A stretch of 64,000 bases of DNA from an uncultured Candidatus Melainabacteria bacterium (GTDB lineage Bacteria; Cyanobacteriota; Vampirovibrionia; Gastranaerophilales; Gastranaerophilaceae): the NCBI GenBank assembly GCA_934757245.1, contig CAKVLH010000007.1, positions 1-64,000 on the forward strand. Direction: 5' to 3'. Positions within the stretch are counted from its first letter, which is position 1. Each line of letters opens with the position of its first letter. The translations under genes were made by a program, and so were the position numbers. A model generated the notes under the pieces. That model saw only the letters and a list, made by a program, of their open reading frames with translations. It had not been told where the DNA came from and did not search any database. This document shows, piece after piece, positions 52,927-62,498 of this stretch.

Positions 52927-53460
52927 ATGGATATTTTTGTAATTGAGATAGTTGACGCGGATAATGTTCATAAAGAACTTTTAAAAGAATTTCAAAAGAA
53001 GGAAATTTCAAATCCTAAAAAATGGAACGAGCATTGTCTTTCTTATTTAATGGTGGATAGAATTTTGAGAGATTTCTATCAAATTGAAAATCGTGAAATA
53101 GTTTTTAATGGCAAAAAGCCTTTTTTAAAGACGCGTGAAAAATTTTTTAGTATAAGTCATAGCAATGATTATATCGCACTGGCTTTTTCTGACTACGATT
53201 GCGCTATTGATATCGAAAAAATAAAACTCAGAGAGTTTGAAGAAATTTCAAAGCGTATGGGATTTAAGTGTGCTACGTTAGAAGATTTTTATAATGAATG
53301 GACTAAATACGAAGCAGAATATAAACTTGGTAAACCCGCGCAAAAGTTTAAAAAAGTTCACATAGAGGATTATATTTTGACAGCCGCAAGTGTAAATGTT
53401 CTAGAAGAATTTGAAATTTATATTCAAAGCGGAGAGGTTTTTCCTAACGCGAACAATTGA
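52927..53460 (+). CDS. Sfp-type 4'-phosphopantetheinyl transferase
   Basis: Attaches phosphopantetheine from CoA to carrier proteins. It shows FSISHSNDYIALAF, the metal-binding AIDIEKI and WTKYEAEYKL, the three PPTase motifs in order. At 177 residues it is a short member. No polyketide or peptide synthetase lies in the window, so it may serve fatty acid ACP. The start at 52927 rests on the promoter just upstream, as there is no ribosome-binding site. Confidence 0.85.
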   Translation: MDIFVIEIVDADNVHKELLKEFQKKEISNPKKWNEHCLSYLMVDRILRDFYQIENREIVFNGKKPFLKTREKFFSISHSNDYIALAFSDYDCAIDIEKIKLREFEEISKRMGFKCATLEDFYNEWTKYEAEYKLGKPAQKFKKVHIEDYILTAASVNVLEEFEIYIQSGEVFPNANN

Positions 53461-53541
53461 TATTAAATAGCCCCAGTTCAAGTTTAAGAAGATTTTGCCG
53501 ATAATCTTTTTGTGGCTAAGATGTGAAAAGCAGAGGAAGTT

Positions 53542-53709
53542 ATGGCAAGAATTATTGAATCAGGCGAGCGCAGAATTATCAAAATGTCTGTTGATGACAT
53601 TTTGTCAGTAGTGCAGGACTATCAAAGAATTGTACCAAGATTTTCTGATATAGAAACCGCAAGAAACTATTTGAGCGACACTGTGGTTTATATTCCAGAA
53701 GATGTTTAA
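53542..53709 (+). CDS. Small protein of 55 residues, unknown
   Basis: ATG 53542 behind AGAGGAAG. The product, starting MARIIESGERRIIKMSVDD and ending IPEDV, is charged and looks like a compact alpha/beta or helical protein. It resembles no family I can name. It overlaps the end of the convergent TPR gene by four bases. Confidence 0.6.
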   Translation: MARIIESGERRIIKMSVDDILSVVQDYQRIVPRFSDIETARNYLSDTVVYIPEDV

Positions 53710-55367
53710 TAGAAGTCTGTAATAGACATATCATTTAAAGCATTTTTTGCTTCTTCAAATGTTGGGTCTTGTTCTAAAATTTCTATATACAATTCTTTGG
53801 CTTTATCTTTATTATTATTTTCATACAAAAGAGCCAAATTATATTTAGCTTCAATCTTGTCTGGCGCGTATAATAATGCTTGCTTGAATGCTTCTTCTGC
53901 TTTTTTAATCTCATGTTGAGATGCGTACATCACGCCAACACGATACAAACCTTCCGGATTTTTGTCATCAAATTTCAATAAATCAGTTAAAGCTTTTTTC
54001 TCTTCAAAGAAATTACCTAAGGCGTGATGTGATTCAGCTTGTAGTAACAAATATTTTGCGGTGTATTGGTTTTGTTTATCATATTCAAGAGCTTGGTTTA
54101 ATGATTCAATACAACTGCTATAATTCTTCTGGATAAAATGATTTCTTGCAATGTTGTAGTATATTTCGGAGTTTAATGTATTATACTGTGCTGCATTTTT
54201 AAGCATTTCAAAAGATTCGTCAATTTTATTTCCTTCTGTTAGATTCACCGCCCAATCAATGTACAACTCACAGATTAACAAATTAACAGTTTTTGCTTCT
54301 CTTGGAGTTGCTTTATCCAATAATTCCAAATATTTTTCCAATGCTTTTTTAAATTCTTTTGTCTGAATATAAGCATCTGCAAGTTGAAGGGTTACATCAA
54401 AACCATTTTGAGACATCATAACCAAATCTTCTAATATAGCGATACCTTCCGGCATTCTTTTTAGTTTAATATTAAATGTTGCAATATCATTTTTAACTTT
54501 AAACTTATCCGAACCTTGGATGTCTAATAGTTTTTCTGAATATTCAATTGCTTTCTCAAAATCCTCGGTTTCAACATTTAATTGAACAAGAGTTTCATAT
54601 ATCCAAAGTAAAGTTTTTGCGTCTGTTACAAAAGTCAGCATGTATAGTAAAGTTTCAATTGCAACAGGGTAATTTTTAATTTTTATATAAAGCTCTGTAA
54701 GTTTTTTGTTTGTATTTACATCCGTAGGATAAATTCCTAAACGAGTTTTGTAAGCTTCAAATGCCGCCGGATAATCATGTACTTCTTCATTTAATTCTGC
54801 TAAAATTGATTGAACATCTGCAATATCTTCATCCAGTTCCATTAAATCAGATAAGACTTCATAAGCAGAAATAGCAGAAAATAATTGATCAGTTTCTCTG
54901 TACAATTCTGCCAATGTGCGAACAACATTTTTATCGCCTCTTTTGTTTTCAAACAAAAATTCGTATTCTTTGATTGCTTTTTGTGTAAGTTGTTTTTTTA
55001 CATAACAATCTGCAAGGACTTGTCTTGTGTCAACATCATTAGGTTTTTTCTTTAGAATAATAGAACATTGTTTGATTGCTTGATTGTATTTTCTATCTTC
55101 GTAATAAGCTTTTGCAAGATAAATTCTAACTTCGATATGGCTCGGTACGCGATCTAAATACTTTGTTGCAAGCAATTGAACAAGCGAATATTCTTTTTTA
55201 TCAAAAAGAACTTCAACTTGGTCTAAGATATTCTTGGTAGAAAGTTGCAAATCGTCGCCATTTTTACCGCTTGGACCTTGATACAAAATAATTGAATATA
55301 AAATATAAATTGCCACAACCGCAACAACAAAAGCAACTACGATAATAATTATGTTAACATCAGCCAT
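53706..55367 (-). CDS. Membrane-anchored TPR protein
   Basis: An N-terminal membrane helix (about 5-28) is followed by some 12-13 tetratricopeptide repeats through to the end. Clear units are AKAYYEDRKYNQAIKQCSII and LYRVGVMYASQHEIKKAEEA. The repeats probably face the cytoplasm and bind protein partners. At 553 residues it resembles LapB-like or cyanobacterial TPR proteins, but it lacks the rubredoxin-type metal site of LapB. No Shine-Dalgarno stronger than AGAGAG. Confidence 0.85.
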   Translation of the reverse strand: MADVNIIIIVVAFVVAVVAIYILYSIILYQGPSGKNGDDLQLSTKNILDQVEVLFDKKEYSLVQLLATKYLDRVPSHIEVRIYLAKAYYEDRKYNQAIKQCSIILKKKPNDVDTRQVLADCYVKKQLTQKAIKEYEFLFENKRGDKNVVRTLAELYRETDQLFSAISAYEVLSDLMELDEDIADVQSILAELNEEVHDYPAAFEAYKTRLGIYPTDVNTNKKLTELYIKIKNYPVAIETLLYMLTFVTDAKTLLWIYETLVQLNVETEDFEKAIEYSEKLLDIQGSDKFKVKNDIATFNIKLKRMPEGIAILEDLVMMSQNGFDVTLQLADAYIQTKEFKKALEKYLELLDKATPREAKTVNLLICELYIDWAVNLTEGNKIDESFEMLKNAAQYNTLNSEIYYNIARNHFIQKNYSSCIESLNQALEYDKQNQYTAKYLLLQAESHHALGNFFEEKKALTDLLKFDDKNPEGLYRVGVMYASQHEIKKAEEAFKQALLYAPDKIEAKYNLALLYENNNKDKAKELYIEILEQDPTFEEAKNALNDMSITDFY

Positions 55368-55472
55368 TAAATAACTCTCTCTTTAAACAAAGTTAATACC
55401 ATTATACATGATAGTTAAGAAAAATAAAAGTTTTTATTTACTTTTAGGTATCTTTTGTTAAATAATATAAGT

Positions 55473-56075
55473 ATGAAGAAAGCTTTTTTATTAACTATAA
55501 TTTGTTTATTAATAATGCCAACTATAGTTTTTGCAGAAAGTTGGGATGATTTTTCAGGAATAGACAGAGCTTGGGATGGACAAAAGTCTATTACAAATCA
55601 AGAATTTGAAGATGCTATAAATACTCTTGAGGGCAAGAAAAAACAACAAGAAAAAAAACAGCAAAAGAAAAGAGCAAAAAAAATTAGTGGTGGTGGAACG
55701 AGTTTGCATTCTGAGCTTTCACCGGATAGCGAAATCCAAGGACTAACTCCGCTTAAAAGTAAAAATGACGAAGGTTTACTTTTGAATGTTCCGGTAAACT
55801 TAATTATTGATGAAACTCCGCTTGATAAAGGGTATTACAAAGTAATTGCAGAACGTGATAAGAACAATGATATCTATTTGTCATTCTATCAATCGCAATT
55901 TTTCAAGGGTAAAGTTAGAGCCTGCGAAACAAATGATGATTATGATAGCGAAAGTTTAGATTTTGTAAAGTTAATTCCGTATAACAAAAATTTTGTTAAA
56001 ATTATATTCGGTTCGCTAGATTTTAATGCTTATGCATACATTAGGTATGGAGTAGAATTTGAAGCAGAAGAGTAG
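55473..56075 (+). CDS. Exported protein of unknown function
   Basis: 200 residues with a clear signal peptide (MKKAFLLTIICLLIMPTIVF, cleaved near FAES). A Lys/Gln-rich stretch (KKKQQEKKQQKKRAKK, about 55-70) follows, then a domain of predicted beta strands. I see no known family. No ribosome-binding site precedes ATG 55473; TAATAT lies just upstream, so the mRNA may be leaderless. Divergent from the TPR gene. Confidence 0.7.
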   Translation: MKKAFLLTIICLLIMPTIVFAESWDDFSGIDRAWDGQKSITNQEFEDAINTLEGKKKQQEKKQQKKRAKKISGGGTSLHSELSPDSEIQGLTPLKSKNDEGLLLNVPVNLIIDETPLDKGYYKVIAERDKNNDIYLSFYQSQFFKGKVRACETNDDYDSESLDFVKLIPYNKNFVKIIFGSLDFNAYAYIRYGVEFEAEE

Positions 56076-56118
56076 AATTTTTTACTTTCTCACGCCTTCA
56101 TGTTATGCTTAAAACATT

Positions 56119-57732
56119 ATGATTACGACAGAAAATTTAACGGTGCGTTTTGGCACAGAACCATTATTTGAAAATGTTAATATAAAATTTGCCGAAGGCA
56201 ATTGTTATGGTCTTATAGGCGCAAACGGTGCAGGAAAAAGTACGTTTTTAAAAGTGCTTTCAGGTGATTTAGAGCCTACAAGCGGAGAAGTCCATGTAAA
56301 GAAAGGTCAACGTATTGCAGTCTTAAAACAAAACCATTTTGAGTTTGATGAATTTACTGCAATTGATACTGTAATTATGGGACATAAGCATCTTTATGAT
56401 GTTATGAAAGAAAAAGATGCTTTATACATGAAGCCTGATTTTAACGATGAAGACGGAATCAGAGTTGCACATTTAGAAACAGAATTTGCAGAAATGGACG
56501 GCTGGCAAGCTGAATCTGATGCATCATCTTTATTAAATGACCTAGGAATTCCACAAGAATTACATTATTCTTTGATGAAAGATCTTTCAGGCAGTGAAAA
56601 GGTGCGTGTATTATTGGCACAAGCTCTTTTTGGAACTCCTGATATTTTGTTACTGGACGAGCCTACAAACCACTTGGATTTGGCGACAATCACTTGGTTA
56701 GAAGACTTTTTGATTGATTTCCCAAATACCGTAATTGTTGTTTCGCACGATAGAAAATTTTTGGATAGAATTTGCACGCATATTGCGGATATTGATTTCA
56801 GAAATATTCAGCTTTATACAGGGAATTATTCATTTTGGACTCAAGCAAGTGCTTTGATTATGAAACAAAAAGAAGAACGCAACAAAAAGCTTGAAGAAAA
56901 AGCAGAAGAGTTTAGAAAATTTATTGCAAGATTTAGTGCAAACGCTTCAAAAGCTAAACAAGCAACTTCAAGAAAAAATATGCTTGAAAAATTGACTCTT
57001 GAAGACATCAAACCTTCTACAAGAAGATATCCGAGCATTAATTTTAAATACTCAAAAATGCCTGGTAAAGATGTTTTAACTGTTCAAGGTTTGAAAAAAT
57101 CTATAAATGATGAACTTTTAATTAAGGCTTTATCTTTTGATGTTAGACAAGGTGAAAAAATCGCATTTATTTCTAAAAATCAACTTGCGGTAACTACACT
57201 TTTTGAAATTTTAGAAGGTAAAATTGAGCCGGATGAAGGTTCTGTGAGCTGGGGTGTTACAGCAACTCATTCTTATTGTCCGAAAGATAACGGTGAGTTT
57301 TTTAATACGAACAAAAACGTAATTCAATGGCTTGCGCAATATTCACAAGAGCAACATGTAAGCTTTTTGAGAGGATATTTGGGTAGAATGTTGTTCTCTG
57401 GAGAAGATGCAGAAAAATCTGTAAATGTTTTATCGGGTGGCGAAAAAGTTCGTTGCATGTTTGCAAAAACAATGATTGAAGAATCAAATGTTTTGATTTT
57501 TGATGAACCTACAAACCATTTGGACTTAGAAGCAATTACTTCTTTAAACAATGCGCTTATTGATTATACCGGTACGGTTTTATTTACTTCTCAAGACTAC
57601 CAATTTATAAATACTGTTGCAGATAGGATTATTGAAATTACGCCAAACGGATATTTGAACTATCAAATGCGTTATGAAGATTATCTGGCAAATGCCGATG
57701 TTCAAAAACGACGAGCGTTGATGTATAAATAA
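56119..57732 (+). CDS. ABC-F family ATPase
   Basis: Ribosome-associated translation factor with two ABC cassettes and no membrane part. Cassette 1 has Walker A GANGAGKST, a variant signature LSGSEKVR and LLLDEPTNHLD. The linker (about 245-290) is charged and helical. Cassette 2 keeps LSGGEKVR and LIFDEPTNHLD, but its Walker A is degraded (SKNQLAVTT). At 537 residues it is typical of the YbiT branch. TATGCT nine bases before the ATG suggests a very short leader. Confidence 0.9.
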   Translation: MITTENLTVRFGTEPLFENVNIKFAEGNCYGLIGANGAGKSTFLKVLSGDLEPTSGEVHVKKGQRIAVLKQNHFEFDEFTAIDTVIMGHKHLYDVMKEKDALYMKPDFNDEDGIRVAHLETEFAEMDGWQAESDASSLLNDLGIPQELHYSLMKDLSGSEKVRVLLAQALFGTPDILLLDEPTNHLDLATITWLEDFLIDFPNTVIVVSHDRKFLDRICTHIADIDFRNIQLYTGNYSFWTQASALIMKQKEERNKKLEEKAEEFRKFIARFSANASKAKQATSRKNMLEKLTLEDIKPSTRRYPSINFKYSKMPGKDVLTVQGLKKSINDELLIKALSFDVRQGEKIAFISKNQLAVTTLFEILEGKIEPDEGSVSWGVTATHSYCPKDNGEFFNTNKNVIQWLAQYSQEQHVSFLRGYLGRMLFSGEDAEKSVNVLSGGEKVRCMFAKTMIEESNVLIFDEPTNHLDLEAITSLNNALIDYTGTVLFTSQDYQFINTVADRIIEITPNGYLNYQMRYEDYLANADVQKRRALMYK

Positions 57733-57750
57733 TACACAAGACTAAAGTTG

Positions 57751-57782
57751 AAGGTGTGCATAACTGCGCACCTTATTTTTTA
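57751..57782 (+). terminator. ABC-F gene terminator
   Basis: AAGGTGTGC pairs with GCGCACCTT (one G-T) around ATAACT-type loop bases, followed by ATTTTTTA. Confidence 0.85.
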
Positions 57783-57973
57783 TGGATATATTTTATCACT
57801 TTCAATAATCACCCAATCGGTCTCCCTTTTTCGGCAATGTTTTAATCTCTAAAAAATAACATAATTTAGGAGTTAAACAAAGTTTAGAGGCTGTACTTCT
57901 ATAAGCTATATCTATGTGGAAGCCCAGCTTATAAGCCAACCTATTGAAAAGGTTATTTACAAAGGAGGTCAAA

Positions 57974-59926
57974 ATGACGATTAGAAAACTTACTGTGGCA
58001 GCTGCAATTGCCGTTGGTATAGCAACGTGTTCGTTCAATACGGTAATGGCAGCCTGCCCATGCGACCAGCGACCTATTGTTTCAGAAGGTGCATGTCCTA
58101 TTGAGGAAATGCCTCAAGTTACAGGTCAAGCTTGTCCATGCAAAACTCCGGCTCCAAAAACAGATTGCGGATGCCCTGTTGCACCAAAATGTGAACCGGA
58201 CCCAGTTCCATCTTGTGCTTTATGCCCTGGAACAAAAGATTTACAACGTGAAGATATGAAGCAAGTTTACTCATATCCTAACGCAGTTTATGGTTACAAC
58301 AACTTTGTAGGTACTGAAAAAGATTCAATCTACAAAGCAGAAGGTTTTTCCGTAAACAGAGAAATTAACAAACTTACAGCAGGTACAATGGGTACAACTG
58401 TTGCAACTGACGGCAACATCACAGGTGCTGCTTCAAACATTCCTTGCTTAAACGATTTGACAAGTCATAGAGGTGCGCCAATCGTTAGAGATGAAGCAAA
58501 AATGGATGGAAATTCTTGCCCAATTCAAATGAGTACGGCAAATTCAATTCAAGCGATTAAAAAGACTTTAACCCCTTTTGATTTGTCTCCGTTTGAAAAT
58601 ATGACAGGTGCAGCTGCTAATTTACAAATGTTCCCTGATGTTCCGGACGGATATTGGGCATCTTGCGAAATTGATAAACTGGCAACAAATGATATTGTTG
58701 TAGGCTATCCTGATAGATTGTTTAAACCTTCAAGAAACATCTCTCGTGCAGAATTTGCAACAATGTTAGTAAAAGGTTTTGACAAAGACATGTACTCTTG
58801 CGCGCCTGAAAAATTATTCTCAGATGTACCTACAAATCACTGGGCAAATTCAGCAATTACAGTTGCTGTACATAATGACTTGCTTAAAGGTTATCCGAAC
58901 GGCAAATTTATGCCTAATCATAACGTAACAAGGGTAGAAGCTTTATGCGCTTTATCAAAAGGTATCAAATGTGCAGAAATGGATAAATGCAAGGCTCAAG
59001 AAATCTTATCTAAATACTGCGACGGTAACACCGTTCCTGAATGGGCAATTATTCCTATCGCAAAAGCTTTAGAAAAAGGTGCTTTGAATAATTCACCTTC
59101 ACCAAACACAATTGCACCGTTTAAAGATGCATCTCGTGCTGACATTGCAGCAATGTTACAAAACATTCGTGTAGCAGCAGGTATCGATAAGAACCCTGTA
59201 ACAGCAAACAATGATTGCCCAATTTGTCCTACTGACAAAAAAGCATTCATTGAAAACGAAGAAATCGTTAAAATTCCGACTTTACAGTTGAAATTCAAAG
59301 ACCAAGTAAGTGCCAAATCATCTCACGTTGGTCAAAGATTTGCAGCTAAAACGTTAGAAGATGTTACAATCAACGGACACTTGTATCCATGCGGTTCTGA
59401 CGTTCACGGTAAAGTTGTTGAAGTCGTAAGACCTTCAGGATGCCAAAAGGGTGCTTTAAAACTTGCGTTCACCGAAATTGAAAATTGCGGTCATAAGGAT
59501 GTTTTACCAAGACAAATTCTTAACGCAGAAATTAACAAATCTAATACGCCAAACATTGTATCAAGAGTTGTTACAGCTCCTCTTACTTGGGGTGGTCAAA
59601 TGTTAGGTATTGTTGGTAGAACAACAGGCGGTATGTTGTCTAACTTAGGTAACGCATTAGAAGACGTAGCTTCAGGTACAGGTATCGCATTAGGTGAAGC
59701 TTTCCAAGGTCAATTTATGGCATCAGCAAGAAGCTTAGGAGATGTCGCAGTTGATACAGTAAAAGCACCTATTGATATTACAAGAACTGCTTTATCTGGA
59801 ACAATGGGCTTAGTTCAAGCGACAGGCGACGAAGTTGGTTACTTGGTTGACGCTAAGGGATACAAAATCTCTGCAATTAACCCGAAAGAACACGTAACTA
59901 TTGCTTTCGGTTGCAGTGGCGAATAG
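57974..59926 (+). CDS. Exported SLH-domain protein with Cys-rich N-terminus
   Basis: Signal peptide to about residue 28 (AVGIATCSFNTVMAACPC). The next 65 residues hold at least a dozen cysteines with Pro (CPCDQRP, CPCKTPAPKTDCGCPVAP, CALCPG), unusual for an exported protein. Three SLH modules follow: FPDVPDGYWASCEIDKLATN, FSDVPTNHWANSAIT, and a weaker one with PEWAIIPIAKALEKGAL. The C-terminal third is Gly-rich without a porin signature. SLH modules bind secondary cell-wall polymer or peptidoglycan. AAAGGAGG precedes ATG 57974. C-ending codons suggest high expression. Confidence 0.88.
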   Translation: MTIRKLTVAAAIAVGIATCSFNTVMAACPCDQRPIVSEGACPIEEMPQVTGQACPCKTPAPKTDCGCPVAPKCEPDPVPSCALCPGTKDLQREDMKQVYSYPNAVYGYNNFVGTEKDSIYKAEGFSVNREINKLTAGTMGTTVATDGNITGAASNIPCLNDLTSHRGAPIVRDEAKMDGNSCPIQMSTANSIQAIKKTLTPFDLSPFENMTGAAANLQMFPDVPDGYWASCEIDKLATNDIVVGYPDRLFKPSRNISRAEFATMLVKGFDKDMYSCAPEKLFSDVPTNHWANSAITVAVHNDLLKGYPNGKFMPNHNVTRVEALCALSKGIKCAEMDKCKAQEILSKYCDGNTVPEWAIIPIAKALEKGALNNSPSPNTIAPFKDASRADIAAMLQNIRVAAGIDKNPVTANNDCPICPTDKKAFIENEEIVKIPTLQLKFKDQVSAKSSHVGQRFAAKTLEDVTINGHLYPCGSDVHGKVVEVVRPSGCQKGALKLAFTEIENCGHKDVLPRQILNAEINKSNTPNIVSRVVTAPLTWGGQMLGIVGRTTGGMLSNLGNALEDVASGTGIALGEAFQGQFMASARSLGDVAVDTVKAPIDITRTALSGTMGLVQATGDEVGYLVDAKGYKISAINPKEHVTIAFGCSGE

Positions 59927-59951
59927 TAAGTTAATCGTTCGCTAAATAGGG

Positions 59952-59990
59952 GGAAGAAGTCGTAGGATATACGGCTTCTTTCTTTTTTTG
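59952..59990 (+). terminator. SLH gene terminator
   Basis: GAAGAAGTCGTA pairs with TACGGCTTCTTTC (one bulge and a G-T), then TTTTTTT. Confidence 0.8.
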
Positions 59991-60000
59991 TGGGTGTTAT

Positions 60001-60024
60001 AGTTGGGCTGAAAGCCCAACCTAC
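60001..60024 (-). repeat. GTAGG hairpin (REP-like), copy i
   Basis: GTTGGGCTGAAAGCCCAAC then CTAC. Inverted relative to copy j. Confidence 0.6.
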
Positions 60025-60176
60025 AGGCTTTTTTGCAGTTTTTCTTTGGTTGAACATTCCGCATTCTCTCCTATGGAGAGATAGAATTCCTTGATGAAAG
60101 GGCATTATTATTTTTGAAATAATTTTGCCCTTGAATTTAGAAATTCTTGAGAGGGTGTTATAAAAATGTAGAGAAT

Positions 60177-60201
60177 TGTAGGTTGGGCTTTTAGCCCAAC
60201 A
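60177..60201 (+). repeat. GTAGG hairpin (REP-like), copy j
   Basis: GTAGG then TTGGGCTTTTAGCCCAA. Together with copy i it forms an inverted pair about 150 bases apart, like a BIME. Confidence 0.6.
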
Positions 60202-60327
60202 ATAACAGAAGGCTTAGCTTAATGCTCTAAAAAGTTGCACTATAATAAAATGTTAAAAATTTTTCTACCCTTTTTTAACCCTTTTGTAGTAGAATATTAG
60301 TGTATATATTAAGGGAAGGTTAGAAAA

Positions 60328-61422
60328 ATGGTAAACAAACTTATTAAAGAAGACACTAAAATGTTCCTAACGGGAAATGAAGTGTTGGCTTATGCCGCGA
60401 ATTCGGCGGAAGCTGATTTTATGTATGGTTATCCGATTACACCTCAAAACGAAATTATGCATACTTGGTGTAAACTCTTACCAAAAACGGGCGCAGGATT
60501 TTTGCAAACAGAAGATGAAATTTCTGCAGGCTTTTCAACAATTGGCGGTATCTTAGCTGGTAGAAGAGCATTTACGGCAACAGCCGGTCCGGGGAATGTA
60601 ATTATGCAAGACGCTCAATCAATGGCTGAAATGATGAGAATTCCATTTGTTTGTGCGGTTATGCAAAGAGGCGGACCTTCCACTGCGACCGTAATTTACG
60701 CTCAACAAGAAACAAGATTGACTTGTTTTGGTGGAAATGGCGAAGGATTTAGAATTGTTTATTCAACAGCTGGCCACCAGGACTTGTATGATTATATGAT
60801 TAAAGCATTCAATACGGCTTGGAAATACAGATTCCCAACTTATGTATTGGCAGACGGTTATCAAGGCAAAATGAGAGAACCTGTAACATTGTATGACCCT
60901 GCTTCTCGTGGCATTACAATGGTTCCGACTGAAAAATCACTTCTTGCAGACGGTCAAATTGGTGTTGACAGAAAATCAGCTCACATGAGAAATACATACA
61001 ATATGGAAGAAGAATTGATGAACGTTCTTGACGGATATCAAGCTGATTTTGATAAAATGGCAGAAGAAGTTCAAGAATGGGAAGAATACAAAGCTGAAGA
61101 TGCTGAAATCCTTGTAATTGCTCATGGTATTGTAGCGCGTTCCGCTAGAACTGCTATTGATGAATTAAGAGAAAAAGGTATTAAAGCCGGATTATTCAGA
61201 CCAATCACAATAAGACCATTGGCAGTAAAACCTTTGAGAGAAGCTGTAAGCAGAGCTAAACAAGTATTGTTTACTGAATCTGCAAACGGTCAACTTGCTC
61301 AAATGGTGCTTGAAAAACTTTACGGCTTAACAACTCCATACCAAACGCTATTCAAAATGGGCGTTGGCGTAACAGGTGATGATATTGTTGCGAAAGTAGA
61401 GAGTATGTTGGTAGTAGCTTAA
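60328..61422 (+). CDS. 2-oxoacid:ferredoxin oxidoreductase, alpha subunit (KorA/VorB-like)
   Basis: Part of a four-subunit enzyme that oxidises a 2-oxoacid plus CoA to acyl-CoA and reduced ferredoxin. GYPITPQNEIMH, the Glu in QTEDEISA and TATAGPGNVIMQ are characteristic of the pyrimidine-binding domain, and the C-terminal domain ends the chain. At 364 residues it is the separate-subunit type, nearest the KorA/VorB group (2-oxoglutarate or branched-chain substrates). The substrate is unproven. The A-of-start has AGGGAAGG upstream. First gene of the operon. Confidence 0.9.
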   Translation: MVNKLIKEDTKMFLTGNEVLAYAANSAEADFMYGYPITPQNEIMHTWCKLLPKTGAGFLQTEDEISAGFSTIGGILAGRRAFTATAGPGNVIMQDAQSMAEMMRIPFVCAVMQRGGPSTATVIYAQQETRLTCFGGNGEGFRIVYSTAGHQDLYDYMIKAFNTAWKYRFPTYVLADGYQGKMREPVTLYDPASRGITMVPTEKSLLADGQIGVDRKSAHMRNTYNMEEELMNVLDGYQADFDKMAEEVQEWEEYKAEDAEILVIAHGIVARSARTAIDELREKGIKAGLFRPITIRPLAVKPLREAVSRAKQVLFTESANGQLAQMVLEKLYGLTTPYQTLFKMGVGVTGDDIVAKVESMLVVA

Positions 61423-61433
61423 TGAAAGAAGGG

Positions 61434-61570
61434 AATAGGGGAATAAGGCAATAAGGGAATAAGAGATTTTAGATTATTGTTTAAGAAAAGTGCGTTTAAT
61501 AAACGTAATATAAAAATAAAAATATTTAATACCACTTATTCCCTTATTACCTTATTCCCTCATTCCCCTA
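61434..61570. repeat. Octamer-built inverted repeat (copy 7)
   Basis: Fills the alpha-beta gap. Left arm GGGAATAGGGGAATAAGGCA, right arm its imperfect complement. The loop holds GTGCGTTTAATAAACGTAA. AAAGGAG for the next gene begins directly after it. Confidence 0.82.
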
Positions 61571-61583
61571 AAAGGAGATAAAA

Positions 61584-62333
61584 ATGTCAGAATTATTAAC
61601 CCTTCCACCAAATTTACCAAAATCTCAGAATGCTGAGGTTGGTGCAAGTAAATTTTGCCCTGGATGCGGACACGGAATAACTTTAAAAGCGTTAGAAAGC
61701 GCAATTGATGAACTTGGTATTCAACAAAAAACAGTTTTTGGTTGCGATATCGGATGTTCACTTTTGGCTTGGAACTATTTGGACGTAGATACTGTTCAAA
61801 CTCACCACGGTAGAACGACTCCTGTTATCTACGGTTTCACAAGAGCAAACAAAGATGCTATCGGTATTGCTTATATGGGCGATGGCGGCGGACTTGCAAT
61901 CGGCGCGCAACACTTAGTAAACGCAACTGTTCGTGGTGAAAGAATGATGATTGTTGTTGTAAATAACACTAACTATGGTATGACAGGCGGTCAAATGTCT
62001 CCAACAACAATGCCCGGACAAAAAACAGAAACAACACCTTATGGTAGAGATTGCGAAGTTACAGGTAAACCTGCAAAAGCTGCCGAAATGGTTGCATCAA
62101 TTGCGGATAAGTCAAAATCTTTTGTTGCACGTTCAACTGTTTCTAACTTTATGAAGCTAAAACAAACTTTCGTAAAAGGTTTGAAGAATGTTGAAAACGG
62201 CGGATTTTCATTCGTAGAAGTTCTTTCAATTTGTCCACTAAACTGGAGAACTAACAACGTTGATACGTTTGGCAGACTCAAACAAATGGAAGAATTCTTT
62301 GAAGTGAAGGAATTTTTGAGTCCGGAAGGGTAA
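61584..62333 (+). CDS. 2-oxoacid:ferredoxin oxidoreductase, beta subunit (TPP-binding)
   Basis: Binds thiamine pyrophosphate and an iron-sulfur cluster. FCPGCGHGITLKALE supplies cluster cysteines, and MGDGGGLAIGAQHL followed by VVNNTNYGMTGGQMS is the TPP-Mg motif. SPTTMPGQKTETTPYGR is typical of the Kor/Vor group. It has 249 residues. AAAGGAGA precedes ATG 61584. Confidence 0.93.
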   Translation: MSELLTLPPNLPKSQNAEVGASKFCPGCGHGITLKALESAIDELGIQQKTVFGCDIGCSLLAWNYLDVDTVQTHHGRTTPVIYGFTRANKDAIGIAYMGDGGGLAIGAQHLVNATVRGERMMIVVVNNTNYGMTGGQMSPTTMPGQKTETTPYGRDCEVTGKPAKAAEMVASIADKSKSFVARSTVSNFMKLKQTFVKGLKNVENGGFSFVEVLSICPLNWRTNNVDTFGRLKQMEEFFEVKEFLSPEG

Positions 62334-62338
62334 AGTAA

Positions 62339-62486
62339 CAGAAAGGGAATGAGGTAATAGGGTAATAAGGGAATAAGAGATTTTAGATTATTGTTTAAGT
62401 GAATTGTGTTTATAAAACTCAATATAAAAATAAAAATATTTAATACCACCTATTCCCTCATTACCTTATTCCCCTATTCCCTTAAA
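62339..62486. repeat. Octamer-built inverted repeat (copy 8)
   Basis: Fills the beta-gamma gap. The loop reads GTGTTTATAAAACTCAATAT, altered at both half-sites of the inner palindrome so pairing is kept. Confidence 0.82.
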
Positions 62487-62498
62487 AAGGAGATAAAA

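Larger units (their letters stand above)
59991..60327. other. Intergenic stretch before the oxidoreductase operon
   Basis: Two GTAGG hairpins (listed separately) flank a nested palindrome at about 60060-60160, where AAGGGCA...TGCCCTT pairs around an AT-rich centre and GAGAGATAGAATTCC faces GAAATTCTTGAGAG. No gene seen. A clean promoter for the operon could not be fixed. Confidence 0.5.

Noticed and set aside
62406-62498. N-terminal extension of the oxidoreductase gamma subunit
   Set aside because: The codons come from the octamer element arm, and the AAAAGGAG site lies before the internal ATG at 62499.
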